Shown piece by piece: positions 63,930 to 64,000 of a stretch of 64,000 nucleotides of DNA. The stretch is from the NCBI GenBank assembly GCA_964400015.1, contig CAYNRR010000008.1, positions 10,661 to 74,660 on the forward strand. Reading direction: 5' to 3'. The position numbers were made by a program, and so were the translations under genes. The first letter of the stretch is position 1; the number at the start of each line of letters is the position of its first letter. The notes beneath the pieces are model-generated. The model saw nothing but the letters and a program-made list of their open reading frames with translations, was not told the DNA's origin and ran no database searches. Source of the stretch: UBA1234 sp964400015 (GTDB taxonomy: Bacteria > Bacillota > Clostridia > TANB77 > UBA1234).

Positions 63930-64000
63930 CGCGTTCACTTTTTACTTGATGGTTTAACATAGATATGTCACAGTAAAAAAATAAAAAAAGGAAATACCAA

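Overview
The window is a chromosomal segment of a low-GC member of the Bacillota, most likely an uncultured gut clostridium. Evidence for this is the strong A+T bias, the consensus AGGAGG ribosome sites, the RemB/DUF370 and Jag genes in their usual places, and the abundance of clostridial pilin-like G-[IL]-S-[ML] membrane anchors, SLH proteins and BspA/DUF285 surface repeats. It spans the replication origin. dnaA, dnaN, recF, remB and gyrB run leftward; rpmH, rnpA, yidC, jag, mnmE, mnmG, rsmG, parA and parB run rightward. DnaA boxes lie on both sides of dnaA, with a six-fold TAG run (a DnaA-trio candidate) next to an AT-rich stretch, and parS-like sites lie around mnmG, parA and farther right.

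Layout. 0-2.1 kb: a leftward group of a partial phosphodiester glycosidase, a TtcA-like tRNA thiolase and a small pilin-like protein, then tRNA-Pro. 2.2-10.6 kb: an accessory island, mostly head-on to replication. It holds a broken AbiEi-type antitoxin, a broken S66 (MccF/LdcA-like) peptidase, and two divergent operons driven from one symmetric promoter. These encode a SAM methyltransferase plus a HisRS-like protein to the left, and an AsnRS-like catalytic core plus a ProRS-like protein to the right. An intact S66 peptidase follows, and two small higher-GC genes with similar leaders flank the whole. 10.7-35.8 kb: core genes (phosphohexomutase, origin cluster, two tRNA-Ser, Maf, ComEC-like hydrolase, SLH protein, 3D-domain protein, RsmA, a REC-GGDDF protein).

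36.0-56.4 kb: a surface-protein region. It contains a 4523-residue pilin-anchored protein with InlB-type, YDG/MBG-like, Cys-rich and five DUF285 modules. Next come two tandem copies of a 1.3-1.4 kb unit carrying an Rpn-type PD-(D/E)XK nuclease and bounded by a GGGACGTCCGTTAAATGT repeat, then an amidase and a second, 1030-residue pilin-anchored protein homologous to the N-terminus of the giant one. 56.5-64 kb: split transketolase, M18 aminopeptidase, an SLH protein and a large frameshifted secreted protein, with two full palindromes of the same repeat.

The most unusual content is the island with three different class II aminoacyl-tRNA-synthetase paralogues, a methyltransferase and MccF-like peptidases. 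It reads as a candidate system for making, or resisting, an aminoacyl-nucleotide or peptide-type compound. That function is inference. Everything was read by eye from the sequence; no database search was run, and residue positions are approximate for the largest proteins.
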